A stretch of DNA of 64,000 nt from Sphingomonas canadensis. Its GTDB lineage: Bacteria > Pseudomonadota > Alphaproteobacteria > Sphingomonadales > Sphingomonadaceae. A program made the position numbers and the translations under genes. Numbering within the stretch: the stretch's first letter is position 1; each line of letters begins with the position of its first letter. This document shows, piece by piece, positions 54,812-63,924 of the stretch. The stretch covers positions 434,001-498,000 of the forward strand of contig NZ_JAPDRA010000001.1 of assembly GCF_026013525.1 (NCBI RefSeq), read 5' to 3'. The notes beneath the pieces were generated by a model. The model worked only from the letters and a program-made list of their open reading frames with translations, made no database searches and was not told the DNA's origin.

Positions 54812-55005
54812 GGATACGGACTTGGTTCGATTTTCAGTTGGGCGGCTAGGCGCGCGATTCTTAGGCCGATGTGCGGCTATCGCAAGCGACGGAGCCTCGG
54901 CCCGTCGCAGGAAGGGGCACTCCCGGGTTGCATCACGATGACAAAATTGCGACGGATGCGCGGACGGGTGCCTCGTATCAGCCCGGTTTTGAGCAAGGAT
55001 CGGCC

Positions 55006-55608
55006 ATGACGACATCCCGGAGTCTGGAACATGCCCGTGGCGGCGCACCTTCGCCGCGCGCCATGTTTTTCAAGGGCTTCCTGAAGCACCCGGTGATGGT
55101 GGGATCGATCATCCCCTCCTCGGGCAAGCTGATCCGCCACATGCTGGATCGCGCCGACTGGAGCCAGTGCAAGACGTTCGTCGAATATGGCCCCGGCGTC
55201 GGCACCTTCTGCCAGCCCGTGCTCGACCGGCTGGCGCCAGACGCCCAGTTGATTGCGATCGACACCAACGAGGATTTCGTCACCTATCTGCGCAAGACGA
55301 TCCGCGACTCGCGCTTCTCCGCGGTTCATGGATCGGCCGCGGACGTGGGCGAGATCGTCGCCGCGCATGGCTCCGAACATGCCGATTACGTGCTGTCCGG
55401 CCTGCCCTTCTCAACGCTGCCGCCCGGCGTCGGCCCGGCGATCGGCGCGGCCACGGCCAAGGTGCTGCGCCCCGGCGGCGCCTTCCTGGTCTATCAGTTC
55501 TCGCCCAAGGTCCGCGATTTCCTGGAGCCTTATTTCGATCGCATCGATCACGCGATGGAATGGTGGAACGTGCCGCCGGCCCAGCTTTACTGGGCCTGGA
55601 AGGGCTGA
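55006..55608 (+). CDS. PmtA-like phospholipid N-methyltransferase family
   Basis: ATG at 55006 after AAGGA gives 200 residues. The segment FFKGFLKHPVMVGSIIPSSGKLIRHML is typical of alphaproteobacterial PmtA-type and related rRNA-dimethylase-fold methyltransferases; the SAM site is FVEYGPGVGTFCQPVLDRL and NEDFVTYLRKTI. It may methylate phosphatidylethanolamine, but the specificity is not certain. Confidence 0.75.
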   Translation: MTTSRSLEHARGGAPSPRAMFFKGFLKHPVMVGSIIPSSGKLIRHMLDRADWSQCKTFVEYGPGVGTFCQPVLDRLAPDAQLIAIDTNEDFVTYLRKTIRDSRFSAVHGSAADVGEIVAAHGSEHADYVLSGLPFSTLPPGVGPAIGAATAKVLRPGGAFLVYQFSPKVRDFLEPYFDRIDHAMEWWNVPPAQLYWAWKG

Positions 55609-55692
55609 TCGCCGGCGCCGCGGCCCGCTCCGGCGCGCGATTCACCAATCTGGGCGATTGACGGAACGCGCGGCGCGCAACACATCCCGGGC

Positions 55693-56130
55693 ATGGATCA
55701 GATCAACCTGCCCGAATCCGAATGGCGCAAGCGGCTGACGCCCGAGCAATATCATGTGCTGCGCGAGGCCGGGACCGAACGCGCCTTCTCCGGCCGCTTC
55801 ACCGACAACAAGGCCGACGGCATCTATCGCTGCGCCGGATGCCAGCTAGAGCTGTTCGACAGCGACGACAAATTTGATTCGGGCTCCGGCTGGCCCAGCT
55901 TCACGCAACCCGCCGCCGGGGGGCATGTGAGCGAACATCAGGATGCGAGCCACGGCATGCGCCGCGTGGAGGTGCGCTGTGCGCGCTGCGACGGGCACCT
56001 GGGCCATGTCTTCCCCGATGGCCCGCCCCCCACGGGACTGCGCTATTGCATCAATTCGGTGTCGCTCGACTTCCGTTCACGCGGCGCTAACGGGCCGGGT
56101 GGTAGCACGAATGAGGCGGGCGGTTCCTGA
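55693..56130 (+). CDS. msrB: Peptide methionine-R-sulfoxide reductase MsrB
   Basis: A 145-residue protein with zinc ligands C47, C50, C96 and C99 (CAGC, CARC), the [10 protein letters not shown] motif and catalytic Cys about 119 in RYCINSVSL. It reduces the R epimer of methionine sulfoxide in the cytoplasm; no signal peptide. The C-terminal 15 residues are Gly/Ser rich and not conserved. Confidence 0.95.
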   Translation: MDQINLPESEWRKRLTPEQYHVLREAGTERAFSGRFTDNKADGIYRCAGCQLELFDSDDKFDSGSGWPSFTQPAAGGHVSEHQDASHGMRRVEVRCARCDGHLGHVFPDGPPPTGLRYCINSVSLDFRSRGANGPGGSTNEAGGS

Positions 56131-56175
56131 CGGCTTGTGAGCCGCGCCATTAGGGCGTAATTCACCACAACTCCC

Positions 56176-58326
56176 ATGGACATCCGCTCCTATCTTCCCG
56201 CGAGGTTCCCGGCATGGCCCACGTGGCGGCGCTGGCTGTTCTGGGCCGGCGGCGGCGTGGCCGCGATCGGGCTTGTCTCGTTCATCGTGCTGCTGATCGC
56301 GGTCTATTCCACCCGCGCCTCGCTGCCCAGCTTCGACGAACTGAAGTCTTCGCCAAACGGCCAGATGATCCGCGTCCATGCCGCCGACGGCACGGTGCTG
56401 GTCTCGATGGGCCCCAGCTATGGCGAATGGGTGGAATACGACAAGATTCCGCAGGTGATGAAGGATGCGATCCTCTCGATCGAGGACAAGCGTTTCGAAT
56501 CGCACTGGGGCGTCGATCCGCGCGGCATGATGCGCGCGGTGAAGCTGGCCATCGCCAACCGCGGGACGGACCGGCGGCTCCAGGGCGCCTCCACCATCAC
56601 CCAGCAGCTCGCGCGCACGATCTTCCTGTCGAACAAATATGATTTCGGCCGCAAGATCCGCGAGGCGGTGCTGGCGCTCGCCATGGAGCGCAAGTTCAGC
56701 AAAGACCAGATACTCGAGCTGTATCTGAACAAGGTCTATTTCGGCGGCGGCGCCTATGGAATAGACGCGGCCAGCCGCAAGTTCTTCGGCCATCCGGCGA
56801 CCAACCTGACGCTGCCCGAGGCGGCGGTGATCGCGGGCCTGGTGAAGGCCCCGTCGCACTATTCGCCCACCGCGGACGCCGAGGCGGCCGTGTCGCGCGC
56901 AGCCGTGGTGCTGCGCGTGATGGCGGAGAACGGCAAGATCACGCCCGAGGTAGCCGCCGCCACCAACCCGCGGCTGGTGAAGCTGGCGCCAGAGCCCAAG
57001 CAGAACAGCGTCCGCTATTTCACCGATTGGGCGCTGCCCCAGCTTGAGGTGCTGATCGACGAGACAGACGCGCCGCTGGAGGTGTGGACCACGCTGGACA
57101 TCAACATGCAGCGCGCCGCGAACGAGGCGATCCGGGCGAACACCCCGGCCAACGCCCAGGGCGCGCTGGTATCGATCGATCGCGACGGCGCGGTGCGCGC
57201 GATGGTGGGCGGCAAGGATTATGTCGCCTCGATCTACAACCGCGCGACCCAGGCGACGCGCCAGCCGGGATCGGCGTTCAAGCTGTTCGTCTATCTCGCC
57301 GCGCTGGAGGCGGGGCACCGGCCCGAGGATCTGGTGGTCGACGAGCCGGTGACGATCCGCGGATGGACCCCGCGCAACTCCACCGGCGCGTTCCGCGGCG
57401 AGATGTCGTTGCGCGCGGCCTTCGCCTATTCGGTCAATACCATCGCCGCCAAGCTGGGGCAGGAGGTAGGATTTGGGGCCGTCGCGGACATGGCCCGGCG
57501 CTTCGGCATCACCACCAAGGTGGATACCACTCCGGCGATGGTGCTGGGCACCTCCGACGTGCGGCTGATCGAGATGACGCGCGCCTTCGCCTCGGTGGGG
57601 CAGCGCGGCGTGGCGGTGACCCCCTATGGCATCACCCGCGTCACCGCCAACGGCGAGGTGATCTATCAGCATGAGGTGGACACCAGCCGGGTGCTGGTTT
57701 CGGAAACGGTCGCCAAGCAGATGATCGATCTGATGCAGACCGCAGTCGCCACCGGCACCGGCCGCGCCGCGCAGATCGGCCGCCCCGTGGCGGGCAAGAC
57801 CGGGACGACCACCTCCAACAAGGACGGCTGGTTCCTGGGCTTTTCCAGCGGGCTCACCACCGGCGTGTGGATGGGCCGCGACGATGCCAAGGCAGTGCCC
57901 GGGTTGCAGGGCGGCACCGCGCCCGCGCGCGCCTTCGCCGCCTTCATGGGCAAGGCGGTGGCGAACAGGCCGGTCGAAAAGTTCGATACCGAGGTGACGC
58001 TGCCCGAATGGGAGCTGGGCAACGAGGAAGGCTATTTCGGCGAGCCGGACAACGGCGCCTTCGTCGACGAGGACGGCAATCCGATCGATCCCGGCGCTTC
58101 GGCGCAGGACAATCCGGGCGGCGATACGCTGGACCAGGACTGGATCGACCGGATGACCGGCAACGGCCCGCCCCGCGAGGAGCCGCCCGCCCAGCCTGCC
58201 CCCCGCGACATCCCGCGCCCGCCCGCCCAGGTGGATCGCGCTCCGCGTGACGGCGCGGGCGGCGACGGCTCACGGCGTCAGGACGATGCGGGCCGGCGCG
58301 AGGACGGCAACCGCCGTCAGGAGTGA
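56176..58326 (+). CDS. mrcA: Bifunctional penicillin-binding protein 1A
   Basis: A 716-residue class A PBP. One N-terminal membrane helix (about 26-48) is followed by the glycosyltransferase domain with SIEDKRFESHWGVDPRGMMRA (catalytic Glu about 103) and GASTITQQLART. The transpeptidase domain has S366-A-F-K (PGSAFK), SVN (AYSVNTIAA) and KTGTT (GKTGTTTSNKDGWFLGF). The C-terminal tail is disordered, Pro/Arg/Asp rich. It polymerises and cross-links peptidoglycan. Confidence 0.95.
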   Translation: MDIRSYLPARFPAWPTWRRWLFWAGGGVAAIGLVSFIVLLIAVYSTRASLPSFDELKSSPNGQMIRVHAADGTVLVSMGPSYGEWVEYDKIPQVMKDAILSIEDKRFESHWGVDPRGMMRAVKLAIANRGTDRRLQGASTITQQLARTIFLSNKYDFGRKIREAVLALAMERKFSKDQILELYLNKVYFGGGAYGIDAASRKFFGHPATNLTLPEAAVIAGLVKAPSHYSPTADAEAAVSRAAVVLRVMAENGKITPEVAAATNPRLVKLAPEPKQNSVRYFTDWALPQLEVLIDETDAPLEVWTTLDINMQRAANEAIRANTPANAQGALVSIDRDGAVRAMVGGKDYVASIYNRATQATRQPGSAFKLFVYLAALEAGHRPEDLVVDEPVTIRGWTPRNSTGAFRGEMSLRAAFAYSVNTIAAKLGQEVGFGAVADMARRFGITTKVDTTPAMVLGTSDVRLIEMTRAFASVGQRGVAVTPYGITRVTANGEVIYQHEVDTSRVLVSETVAKQMIDLMQTAVATGTGRAAQIGRPVAGKTGTTTSNKDGWFLGFSSGLTTGVWMGRDDAKAVPGLQGGTAPARAFAAFMGKAVANRPVEKFDTEVTLPEWELGNEEGYFGEPDNGAFVDEDGNPIDPGASAQDNPGGDTLDQDWIDRMTGNGPPREEPPAQPAPRDIPRPPAQVDRAPRDGAGGDGSRRQDDAGRREDGNRRQE

Positions 58327-59000
58327 CGGCCGATCCGGTGCAGCGCCGCGCCGTTGCGGCGCAGCCAGGTGCGCGCCGGAGCGGGATCGCTTTCCAGCAG
58401 CAGTTCGACCAGCCGGTGGAAGGCCGCGCCGTGATTCATGTGGACTCGGTGCGCCACCTCATGCGCCACGGTGGCGCGGCGCACATACTCCGGCGCCATC
58501 ACCAGCCGCCAGCTATAGCGGATCGCGCCCGAAGAGGCGCAGCTCCCCCAGCGCGAACGCGGATCGCCGATGCCGACACTGGCGACGCGCACGCCCGCGC
58601 GATCGGCGAACTCGGTGGTTTCGGCACTGAGCAGCGCCAGCGCCTCACGCTTGAACCAGCGCTCGATCCGCCGTTCGAATCCCTCGCGAGGGCCGCCGCA
58701 TATCAGCGCGTCGCCTTCACGCCGGGGCGTGCGCGGCCCTGCTTCGCTCCAGGCCAGCGCGAGTTCGACGTCGCCAAAGGGGATGCGCGCGCCCGGCGCG
58801 AACGGTCGCGGTGCCGCGATCCGCGCGCGCTGCTCGGCAATCCAGCCGCGCTTCTCCTCCGCCCAGGCGAGCGCGGAACGCAGCGACGCGCGGGCGGGCA
58901 GGGTGAGCCGTACCCGGCCATCGCGCGGATCCACGCTCAGCCGCATCGTCCGGGCGCGCGCGTTACGCACGATCACCAGCGGCGCGGGGGCATCGCTCAC
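58317..59000 (-). CDS. YgjP-like zinc metallopeptidase (DUF45/SprT-like)
   Basis: The GTG at 59000 overlaps the ycgN-like stop and gives 227 residues. The zincin motif is TVAHEVAHRVHMNHGAAFHRLVE (HExxH with a further His), after RSRWGSCASSGAIRYSWRLVMAP, the DUF45 signature. Function of the family is poorly defined. Its stop overlaps the end of the convergent PBP gene by 10 bases. Confidence 0.88.
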   Translation of the reverse strand: MSDAPAPLVIVRNARARTMRLSVDPRDGRVRLTLPARASLRSALAWAEEKRGWIAEQRARIAAPRPFAPGARIPFGDVELALAWSEAGPRTPRREGDALICGGPREGFERRIERWFKREALALLSAETTEFADRAGVRVASVGIGDPRSRWGSCASSGAIRYSWRLVMAPEYVRRATVAHEVAHRVHMNHGAAFHRLVELLLESDPAPARTWLRRNGAALHRIGRHS

Positions 59001-59434
59001 AGCGGCCGATCGACCATATGGTGTTCCAGATCGCCGGCGTCGTCCTCGGATATCGTCCAGCCGCGAACCGATTCGCCCGCGCGATGCACCGCTTCCGGAT
59101 CGCCGCACACCAGATAATGCCATTCGGGCAGCGGCTCGCCGGCCGCCCGCAGGCGATAGGCGCAGGTGCGCGGCAGCCATTCGATCTTGGCGACATTGGC
59201 CATGCTGAGCCGCACGCATTCGCTGACATAGGCGCGGCGGTTGCGATAGTCGCTGCATCGCCCGCTGCGCCGGTCGAGCAGGCGGCAGGCGACGTTGGTG
59301 GCGAACAGCTCGCCCGTCACCTCGTCTTCCAGCTTGTGGATGCAGCATTTGCCGCATCCGTCGCACAGCGCCTCCCACTGCGCGCGGTCCAGCGCGGCGA
59401 GCGGCAGCTCCCAGAAGGGGGTCACTTCACCCAT
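58997..59434 (-). CDS. YcgN-family (UPF0260) cysteine-cluster protein
   Basis: A 145-residue protein with many conserved Cys: LCDGCGKCCIHKLEDEVTGELFATNVACRLLDRRSGRCSDYRNR and FVPDC-like ECVRL, RTCAYR. The family is predicted to bind metal or Fe-S; role unknown. It overlaps the SCO1 gene stop by 13 bases and the peptidase start by 4. Confidence 0.9.
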   Translation of the reverse strand: MGEVTPFWELPLAALDRAQWEALCDGCGKCCIHKLEDEVTGELFATNVACRLLDRRSGRCSDYRNRRAYVSECVRLSMANVAKIEWLPRTCAYRLRAAGEPLPEWHYLVCGDPEAVHRAGESVRGWTISEDDAGDLEHHMVDRPL

Positions 59435-60009
59435 TGGCGAAGGTCTGCCAGCATCGCCTCATCGGTCATATCGCGCGAATAGAAGCTGATCGGCTCGCCC
59501 TTGGGGCCCATCAGATAGACCACCGCCACATGATCGACGAGATAGCCGCCGCCCGGCCCGGGCGGCTGCTTGGTATAGCTGATGGCATAGGCCTTGGCCG
59601 CTTGGGCGATCGCCTCCGGGTTGCCGGTGAGCCCGACGAACCGGTTGCCGAATGCGCTGACGAACTGCTTCACCGCCGCCGGCGTATCGCGATCGGGATC
59701 GACGGTGACGAAGATCGGCACGATCTTGTCCGCGGTCGCCGGATCGGCCTTCTCCAGCGCCTTCATCACGCGGGCGGTGCGCTGCATGTCGGTGGGGCAC
59801 ACGTCAGGGCAATAGGTGTAGCCGAAATAGACGAGCCGGTATTTCCCCGCGAAATCGGTGTCGCGCACCGTCTTGCCGTCGGTACCCGTAAGCGCGAAGG
59901 GGCCGCCGATGCGGGCACCGTCCAGCGGCGGGCGCGGCGCCGGGCTGCATCCCGCAACCAGCAGCACGGCGGCCAGAGCGGTTGCAATGCGTCGGTGGAT
60001 ACTGTTCAT
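59422..60009 (-). CDS. SCO1/SenC-family copper chaperone lipoprotein
   Basis: ATG at 60009 gives 195 residues with a lipoprotein signal (MNSIHRRIATALAAVLLVAGC, Cys 21); in-frame starts upstream at 60024 and 60048 exist. The thioredoxin-like domain has the copper site YCPDVCP (Cys 67 and 71) and the distal His in GYLVDHVAVVYLM. It delivers copper to cytochrome oxidase CuA in the periplasm. Confidence 0.92.
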   Translation of the reverse strand: MNSIHRRIATALAAVLLVAGCSPAPRPPLDGARIGGPFALTGTDGKTVRDTDFAGKYRLVYFGYTYCPDVCPTDMQRTARVMKALEKADPATADKIVPIFVTVDPDRDTPAAVKQFVSAFGNRFVGLTGNPEAIAQAAKAYAISYTKQPPGPGGGYLVDHVAVVYLMGPKGEPISFYSRDMTDEAMLADLRQWVK

Positions 60010-60079
60010 GGTGCGCGCAGCCATGATCTGATAGTTGGGGGCTTGCAAGCGTTCCCGCCACAGAGGATGCCGTATCGTA

Positions 60080-60679
60080 ATGCCTTATTTCGTGCGTATC
60101 GCCGCCGCAGCCGCGCTGATCCTGGCCGCGCAGCCTGCCTTCGCGCAGCAGTTCTCCGAAAGTTACGAGTTCCTTGAGGCCGTCAAGAAGGGCGACGGTG
60201 CGAAGGTGATGAAGTACCTCAACGAGCCCGGCACGCGCATCATCGATTCCAAGGAGCGCGACAGCGGCGACGCGGCGCTCCACATCGTCACCAAGCGCAG
60301 CGACGAGGTATACCTCCGCTTCCTGCTCCAGCGTGACGCCAACCCCAACATCAAGGACGCGCGCGGCAACACGCCGCTCATGCTGGCGACGAACATCAGC
60401 TTCATCGAGGGCGTGCGCATCCTGCTGACCTACAAGGCCAATATTAACATCGGCAATTCGAGCGGGGAGACGCCGCTGATCCGTGCCGTGCAGCTCCGCG
60501 ACCTGGAGATGGTGCAGTTGCTGCTGGCCAATGGCGCCGATCCTGACCAGGCCGACCTGCTGGCCGGCATGAGCGCGCGCGATTACGCCAAGCAGGACCG
60601 GCGCTCCCCGGCGATCGCCAAGCTGCTGGCCGAAGCGCCCAAGATCCAGCGCAAGGCGGCGGTCGGCCCGAACCTGTAA
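60080..60679 (+). CDS. Exported ankyrin-repeat protein
   Basis: ATG at 60080 (MPYFVRIAAAAALILAAQPAFAQQ) gives a clear signal peptide and 199 residues in total; an earlier in-frame start at 60035 would spoil it. Three to four ankyrin repeats follow (GDAALHIVTKRSDEVYLRFLLQRDANPNIKD, GNTPLMLATNISFIEGVRILLTYKANINIG, GETPLIRAVQLRDLEMVQLLLANGADPDQ). Probably a periplasmic protein-binding module. It is divergent from the SCO1 gene with a 70-base gap. Confidence 0.88.
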   Translation: MPYFVRIAAAAALILAAQPAFAQQFSESYEFLEAVKKGDGAKVMKYLNEPGTRIIDSKERDSGDAALHIVTKRSDEVYLRFLLQRDANPNIKDARGNTPLMLATNISFIEGVRILLTYKANINIGNSSGETPLIRAVQLRDLEMVQLLLANGADPDQADLLAGMSARDYAKQDRRSPAIAKLLAEAPKIQRKAAVGPNL

Positions 60680-60689
60680 CGGCTCGCGA

Positions 60690-61166
60690 TCAGATCACGC
60701 CGGCTTCCGGATCGTTCATCAGGATTACGCGACGCGCCGCGCGGCGGGCGAAGGACAGGGTGCAGCGCCGCCGCACCGGCGCCGCCAGCGGCACCTCCGC
60801 CGCCTCGCGCACGATCGCGGCGTCATAGCGATCCGCCACGATCAGCCCGGCGCGCGCGGGAAGGAATTCGGGCGCGTCGAAGGGCGACAGATCGAAGCCG
60901 GCAGGCACCGCCCAGAAGAAGCGGTCGCAATGGTCCAGATAATCGGTCCATTTCATGTCGCCGAGCAGATCGGCCCGCGAAACCTTTATCTCCACGATCG
61001 CGATGCCCCCGCGCGCGTCGATCGCCATCAGGTCCGCGCGGCGGCCGCCCGCCAGCATCACCTCCGTGATCGCGGTGCTGTCATGCCGCAGCAACAGCCG
61101 GCTGACGCCGCGTGCGACATCGGCAGCGACCAGGGGCGCCATGACCGGGGAGGGATCGGCAAGCAT
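60690..61166 (-). CDS. mmcB: MmcB-family DNA repair protein
   Basis: A 158-residue protein with a PD-(D/E)XK-like pattern: TAITEVMLAGGRRADLMAIDARGGIAIVEIKVSRADLLGDMKWTDYLDHCDRFFWAV (Asp, then Glu-x-Lys). This matches the alphaproteobacterial MmcB family linked to mitomycin C resistance and ImuB-dependent repair in Caulobacter. Start at 61166; 61142 is an alternative. A MITE fragment lies just upstream. Confidence 0.85.
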   Translation of the reverse strand: MLADPSPVMAPLVAADVARGVSRLLLRHDSTAITEVMLAGGRRADLMAIDARGGIAIVEIKVSRADLLGDMKWTDYLDHCDRFFWAVPAGFDLSPFDAPEFLPARAGLIVADRYDAAIVREAAEVPLAAPVRRRCTLSFARRAARRVILMNDPEAGVI

Positions 61167-61177
61167 CGGCGAAATCC

Positions 61178-61243
61178 AGAGTCTGTCCTGTTCAGGAGGG
61201 AGCGGGCTGTCGCCGATGCCACCAAAGGCAGGAAGACTTTAGA
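61178..61243. mobile_element. Internally deleted relative of the 13001-13184 MITE-like element
   Basis: AGAGTCTGTCCTGTTCAGG at 61178-61196 equals the reverse complement of the right end of the element at 13001. Bases 61197-61243 match its left end (GGGAGCGGGC...GCCACCAAAGGC...GACTTTAG) with a few changes. The central palindrome is missing. It lies between mmcB and the DUF1491 gene. Confidence 0.7.
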
Positions 61244-61277
61244 ACAGGAGGCGAACGCTGAAAAGCCCCGCCCGTGC

Positions 61278-61625
61278 TCAGGCCAGGCCCAGCGTCTCCG
61301 CGGCGATGGCCTCCGCATCCGCCGAGTCGATCTCCACGACCCACAGGTCGGGATCGCGCTCGCGGCGGCGGCGCCAATAATCGGTGAGCGCGGAATCGTC
61401 GCCATCCGCAGGTCCTGAAGGCAACAGCGCGGGATCACCGCTCGGCCCCAGCCCGCGCTCGAACAGCCGCCCGCCGCTCCCGCGCTCACAGGCAAGGATC
61501 AGGATTCCGCCCGCGGTATCGTCGCCGCGCGCCAGCACCGCCGCCGATCCCCCGGCATGGTTCGCGCGGCGCACCATCGCGCTCACCAGGACCGAGCTGG
61601 TCAGCCGCGGCATCGCATGGCTCAC
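61278..61625 (-). CDS. DUF1491 family protein
   Basis: A 115-residue protein with PRLTSSVLVSAMVRRANHAGGSAAVLARGDDTAGGILIL and a C-terminal LTDYWRRRRERDPDLWVVEIDSADAEAI, the DUF1491 pattern of Alphaproteobacteria. Function unknown. It overlaps the thioesterase gene stop by 4 bases. Confidence 0.83.
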   Translation of the reverse strand: MSHAMPRLTSSVLVSAMVRRANHAGGSAAVLARGDDTAGGILILACERGSGGRLFERGLGPSGDPALLPSGPADGDDSALTDYWRRRRERDPDLWVVEIDSADAEAIAAETLGLA

Positions 61626-62080
61626 GAACGATAGCCGGGAAGTCCGGCCAGCGCGATGCGCGATCGCATGAAGGTGCCGGTGCCGCGCGCCGCCTCTTCC
61701 CCGCTCGAATCGACCAGCCGCGCCTCCGCCACGAACACGCGGCGCTGGCCGCTCACCCAGCGTCCCTCCGCCACCACCGGGCCTTCCTTCAGCGGTTTGG
61801 TGAAGAGCAGGTTGAACGCGGTGGTGAGCAGGAAGCGGTCCGTGACCAGGCTGTTCGCCGCATAGAAGGCGGCATCGTCCAGCATCTTGAAATAGACGGT
61901 GCCGTGCGCGGCCCCGGCGGCGTGGAAGCAGCGCGGATCGATGGTGAAGTGAATCCGCGAAACGCCCGGCTCCGGAATCTCCAGCCGCGATTCGAAGAGC
62001 TGGTTCACCGGCGCTGCGGCATAGAGCGATTCGAGCGCGCGAAAATGCGCCCCGGCGCCGACCGCGTCAGGCTGCGTCAC
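61622..62080 (-). CDS. Hotdog-fold thioesterase (PaaI-like)
   Basis: A GTG at 62080 gives 152 residues (start uncertain; it overlaps ptsN by 14 bases). The hotdog core has IDPRCFHAAGAAHGTVYFKMLDDAAFYAANSLVTDRFLLTTAFNLLFTKPLKEGPVVAEGRWVSGQRRVFVAEARLVDSSGEEAARGTGTFM. Acyl-CoA thioester hydrolysis is the family role; substrate unknown. Confidence 0.82.
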   Translation of the reverse strand: MTQPDAVGAGAHFRALESLYAAAPVNQLFESRLEIPEPGVSRIHFTIDPRCFHAAGAAHGTVYFKMLDDAAFYAANSLVTDRFLLTTAFNLLFTKPLKEGPVVAEGRWVSGQRRVFVAEARLVDSSGEEAARGTGTFMRSRIALAGLPGYRS

Positions 62081-62534
62081 GCGCTTCCACGCCCGTGAGC
62101 AGCGCATAGAGCGCATCGCGCGACCCCGCGCCGCGCAGCTTCGCCGCGAAGCCGCGATCGCGCAGCCGCCGCGAGACGCGGGCGAGCGCCTTCAGATGCT
62201 CGGCCCCCGCCCCGCTGGGCGACAGCAGGACGAACACCAGATCGACCGGCAGATCGTCCACCGCGGCGAACTCCACCGGCTTTTCCAGCCGCGCGAACAG
62301 CCCCATCACCCTGGGCAGCGCCTCCATCCGCGCGTGCGGGATGGCGATGCCGCCGCCGAAACCGGTGGAGACCAGCTTCTCGCGCGCGGCGAGCCGTTCG
62401 GTCACCTCACGCGCGGATTGGCCATAGACGCGCTCTGCCAGCGCGCCGAGCTGCTGAAGCAGCGTCTTGCGGTTTCCAGCGACAATGCCGTCCACCACCG
62501 CGTCGGGCGTGAGCAGGTCACTCAGATCGGTCAT
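62067..62534 (-). CDS. ptsN: Nitrogen-regulatory PTS protein EIIA-Ntr (PtsN)
   Basis: A 155-residue EIIA of the fructose type with the phosphorylation site GGIAIPHARMEALP (His 67) and LVFVLLSPSGAGAEHLKALARVSRRLRD. It relays phosphate from NPr and regulates potassium and stress responses. It follows hpf, as in many Proteobacteria; rpoN itself is not in the window. Confidence 0.94.
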   Translation of the reverse strand: MTDLSDLLTPDAVVDGIVAGNRKTLLQQLGALAERVYGQSAREVTERLAAREKLVSTGFGGGIAIPHARMEALPRVMGLFARLEKPVEFAAVDDLPVDLVFVLLSPSGAGAEHLKALARVSRRLRDRGFAAKLRGAGSRDALYALLTGVEARDAA

Positions 62535-62578
62535 GCGAATTCCAGCTAGCAGCCCTTCGAAGAGGCGCGCGGAGCCCC

Positions 62579-63172
62579 TTAGCGCACCGCGCGCTCGGGC
62601 TCCACCCAGCCGATCGTCCCGTCACCGCGGCGATAGACCATGTTGTACGCGCCCGTGCCGCTGTTGCGAAAGAGCAGCGCGTTGGTGTTGCGCAGATCGA
62701 GCATCATCACCGCGTCGGAAACGGTGGCATCGGGCACGTCGACGCGCGTTTCGGCCACGATCAGCGGCGAATCGGCCGCTTCCTCAGCCTCCCCATCCTC
62801 TAGGAACAGGGTATAGCCCGCGTCGTCGCGAACCGCCGGCTCAGCCGCTTCGATGCCATTGGCGCGGCCGCCATGATGATCCTTCAGACGGCGGGTGTAA
62901 CGGCGAAGCTGCTTTTCGATCCGGTCGGCGGCGCCATCGAAGGCGACATGCGCGTCATGGCCGCGGTTCGACGCCTTGAGCACCAGCCCCTGCATCACAT
63001 GCGCCACGATATCGCAGGTGAAGCCGATGTCGTGCGGACCCTTGCCGAACGTCGCCTGCGCCGAGAGCGCGCGCGAGAAATATTTGCCGGCGATACCCTG
63101 GAGCCGATCGGTGACGTGAAGCTTCAACGCCTCACCGGTGTCGACCTGGTGGCCCGATACTCGGATATCCAT
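62579..63172 (-). CDS. hpf: Ribosome hibernation promoting factor, long form (HPF)
   Basis: ATG at 63172 (MDIRVSGHQVDTGEALKLHV) has GGAGGAG 4 bases away; the open frame further upstream is not conserved. At 197 residues it has the N-terminal S30AE domain (DRLQGIAGKYFSRALSAQATFGKGPHDIGFTCDIVAHVMQG) and the C-terminal dimerising domain (TVSDAVMMLDLRNTNALLFRNSGTGAYNMVYRRGDGTIGWVEP), so it should form 100S ribosomes alone. Confidence 0.94.
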   Translation of the reverse strand: MDIRVSGHQVDTGEALKLHVTDRLQGIAGKYFSRALSAQATFGKGPHDIGFTCDIVAHVMQGLVLKASNRGHDAHVAFDGAADRIEKQLRRYTRRLKDHHGGRANGIEAAEPAVRDDAGYTLFLEDGEAEEAADSPLIVAETRVDVPDATVSDAVMMLDLRNTNALLFRNSGTGAYNMVYRRGDGTIGWVEPERAVR

Positions 63173-63225
63173 AACTCTCCTCCGCACTATTTGGGCCGTC
63201 GAGCTAGGGATGCGGCCCCCGGGCG

Positions 63226-63918
63226 TCAACCGGCGGCCGGTGTACCCCATAGCGGATCGTCGATCCCCTTGATGAATTCCTCGTGCCGCGCGCGCTCCGC
63301 ATCGCTTGGCGCGAAATGCCGGGCCGGGCGTACGCTGGCGCGGACCGGCGCCTCGATCGGAGCGACGCGCGGCGCGGCGGCCTGAACCGCCAGCCCCAGC
63401 GTTATCTGCCGCCCGCCGGTAAGCTCGACATAGACCTGCGCGAGCAGTTGCGCGTCGAGTAGCGCGCCGTGCAGCGTGCGCTGGCTGAGATCGATGCCGT
63501 AGCGCGAGCAGAGCGCATCCAGCGTGTGCTTCGCGCCCGGATGCCGCTGGCGTGCGATCGACAGCGTGTCGATCATCCGCGTCGCGGCACAGGAAGGGCG
63601 GCCGCAGCGGCCCAGTTCGCCGTTCAGAAAGCCGAAGTCGAACGCCGCGTTGTGCGCCACCATCGGGCTGTCGCCCAGGAAATCGAGCAGTTCCTCCACC
63701 CGTTCGTGGAACAGCGGCTTGTCCGAAAGGAATGCGTCGCCGAGGCCGTGAACCGCAAAGGCCTCCGCCGGCATCGGCCGTTCGGGGTTCAGATAGGCGT
63801 GGAAGTGATTGCCCGTCGGCACCCGGTTGATCAACTCGACGCAGCCGATCTCGACAAGCCGGTCGCCGCCCGAGAAGCTAAGCCCGGTGGTCTCGGTGTC
63901 GAACACGATCTCGCGCAT
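63226..63918 (-). CDS. dnaQ: DNA polymerase III epsilon subunit (DnaQ)
   Basis: A 230-residue 3'-5' proofreading exonuclease of the DEDDh type: EIVFDTETTGLS (Asp 7, Glu 9), VAHNAAFDFGFLN, and the final LHGALLDAQLLAQVY His-Asp. A C-terminal region (about 180-230) binds the polymerase. It follows coaE by 6 bases, a usual alphaproteobacterial order. Confidence 0.95.
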   Translation of the reverse strand: MREIVFDTETTGLSFSGGDRLVEIGCVELINRVPTGNHFHAYLNPERPMPAEAFAVHGLGDAFLSDKPLFHERVEELLDFLGDSPMVAHNAAFDFGFLNGELGRCGRPSCAATRMIDTLSIARQRHPGAKHTLDALCSRYGIDLSQRTLHGALLDAQLLAQVYVELTGGRQITLGLAVQAAAPRVAPIEAPVRASVRPARHFAPSDAERARHEEFIKGIDDPLWGTPAAG

Positions 63919-63924
63919 GGCCCA

